A stretch of DNA of 7,187 nt, taken from JAAYKS01 sp964479435. GTDB taxonomy: Bacteria > Bacillota > Clostridia > Saccharofermentanales > UBA5734. Where the stretch lies: contig CAYZME010000087.1 in NCBI GenBank assembly GCA_964479435.1, forward strand, positions 1-7,187, in the 5' to 3' direction. The position numbers and the translations under genes were made by a program. Position 1 is the first letter of the stretch, and each line of letters opens with the position of its first letter. Shown one piece after another: positions 6,985-7,187 of the stretch. The notes below the pieces were generated by a model, which made no database searches, was not told the DNA's origin, and worked only from the letters and a program-made list of their open reading frames with translations.

Positions 6985-7023
6985 GCGAATGAACTTACCG
7001 GATTCACTGTTTAGTCAAGCGAA
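6962..7023. repeat. Two direct repeats of 28 bases, each with an inverted repeat, upstream of the MoxR operon
   Basis: Copies at 6962-6989 and 6996-7023 differ at two bases and are offset by 34 bases. Each includes GATTCRCTGTTTAGTCAAGCGAA. In the copy nearer the operon TTCGCT and AGCGAA form a perfect 6-bp inverted repeat around nine bases, and the distal copy has one mismatch (TTCACT). Read on the minus strand, each copy carries TTGACT, a -35-like hexamer. The arrangement fits a duplicated promoter or a two-site operator. Confidence 0.85.
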
Positions 7024-7053
7024 AGCCGCGCTCACCGCCGGAGTGTACCGATC

Positions 7054-7082
7054 TGGACAATCTGCTTTTTGTACTGTAAAAT
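7054..7082 (+). promoter_or_regulatory. Strong sigma-70-type promoter for tRNA-Gly
   Basis: TGGACA (7054-7059, 5/6) and TAAAAT (7077-7082, 5/6) are separated by exactly 17 bases. Transcription would start near 7089, leaving a 5' leader of about 25 bases before the mature tRNA-Gly at 7114. It points away from the MoxR operon. Confidence 0.78.
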
Positions 7083-7113
7083 AACAACCGCGTTGCACGG
7101 GGTTCTCGTAGAC

Positions 7114-7187
7114 GCGGGTGTAGTTCAATGGCAGAACTTCAGCCTTCCAAGCTGACCGCGTGGGTTCGATTCCCATCACCCGCTCCA
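7114..7187 (+). tRNA. trnG: tRNA-Gly (UCC anticodon)
   Basis: This is a complete 74-base cloverleaf ending at the last base of the window. The acceptor stem GCGGGTG (7114-7120) pairs with CACCCGC (7177-7183), the discriminator is T7184 and CCA is encoded at 7185-7187. The D stem is GTTC/GAAC. The anticodon stem TCAGC/GCTGA holds the loop CTTCCAA with TCC at 7146-7148, reading GGA (Gly). The T loop is TTCGATT. Its terminator or further tRNAs would lie beyond the window. Confidence 0.97.

Noticed and set aside
6962..7023. CRISPR array
   Set aside because: Only two repeats with a 6-base interval (34-base period), no spacer-length unique sequence and no cas genes nearby. Promoter-proximal position and inverted-repeat structure suit an operator better.

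Overview
The window is an ordinary chromosomal segment from a bacterium with moderately high GC content. The closest fit I can infer is an anaerobic member of the Chloroflexota (Anaerolineae-like). This rests on a PPi-type phosphofructokinase with the GGNDSMDT motif, a Thr/Pro-rich linker in a membrane-anchored transglutaminase, tRNA genes with encoded CCA ends, and Shine-Dalgarno starts. No 16S or other phylogenetic marker is present, so the taxonomic guess is inference only. Ten Ns at 5343-5352 show that this is a draft or metagenome-type scaffold.

Layout, left half (+ strand): the 3' part of tRNA-Gln(UUG) is followed after three bases by a complete tRNA-Lys(UUU) and an intrinsic terminator. 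Next come a RimJ/RimL-like GNAT acetyltransferase (245-844) and a phosphofructokinase (982-2226). The kinase has its own well-formed sigma-70-type promoter (TTGCCC-17-TATTAT) and a perfect AGGAGG ribosome binding site. Active-site residues predict that it uses pyrophosphate, so it would act as a reversible glycolytic/gluconeogenic enzyme.

Right half (- strand): a three-gene operon reads right to left, encoding a MoxR-type AAA+ ATPase (GTG start, 6910-5972), a DUF58 protein (5975-4705) and a polytopic transglutaminase-like protein with a C-terminal DUF4129 region (4708-2318). Both junctions are 4-base ATGA overlaps, so translation is probably coupled. This is the well-known MoxR-DUF58-transglutaminase cassette, thought to combine an ATPase chaperone, a von Willebrand-like adaptor and an exported cysteine transglutaminase/protease. 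The DUF58 gene looks split only because the 10-N spacer has the wrong length: the family motif continues on the other side of the gap in a different frame. The transglutaminase gene converges on pfp, and a strong GC-rich hairpin lies between them.

The 203-base region upstream of the operon holds two direct copies of a 28-base sequence, 34 bases apart. Each copy contains an inverted repeat (perfect in one copy) and a TTGACT hexamer facing the operon, which looks like a duplicated promoter/operator. On the other side of this region a strong promoter (TGGACA-17-TAAAAT) drives a divergent tRNA-Gly(UCC) that ends exactly at the window end. I found no mobile element, CRISPR array or evident novel multi-gene system. 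The most interesting features are the duplicated operator-like element and the gap-split DUF58 gene.
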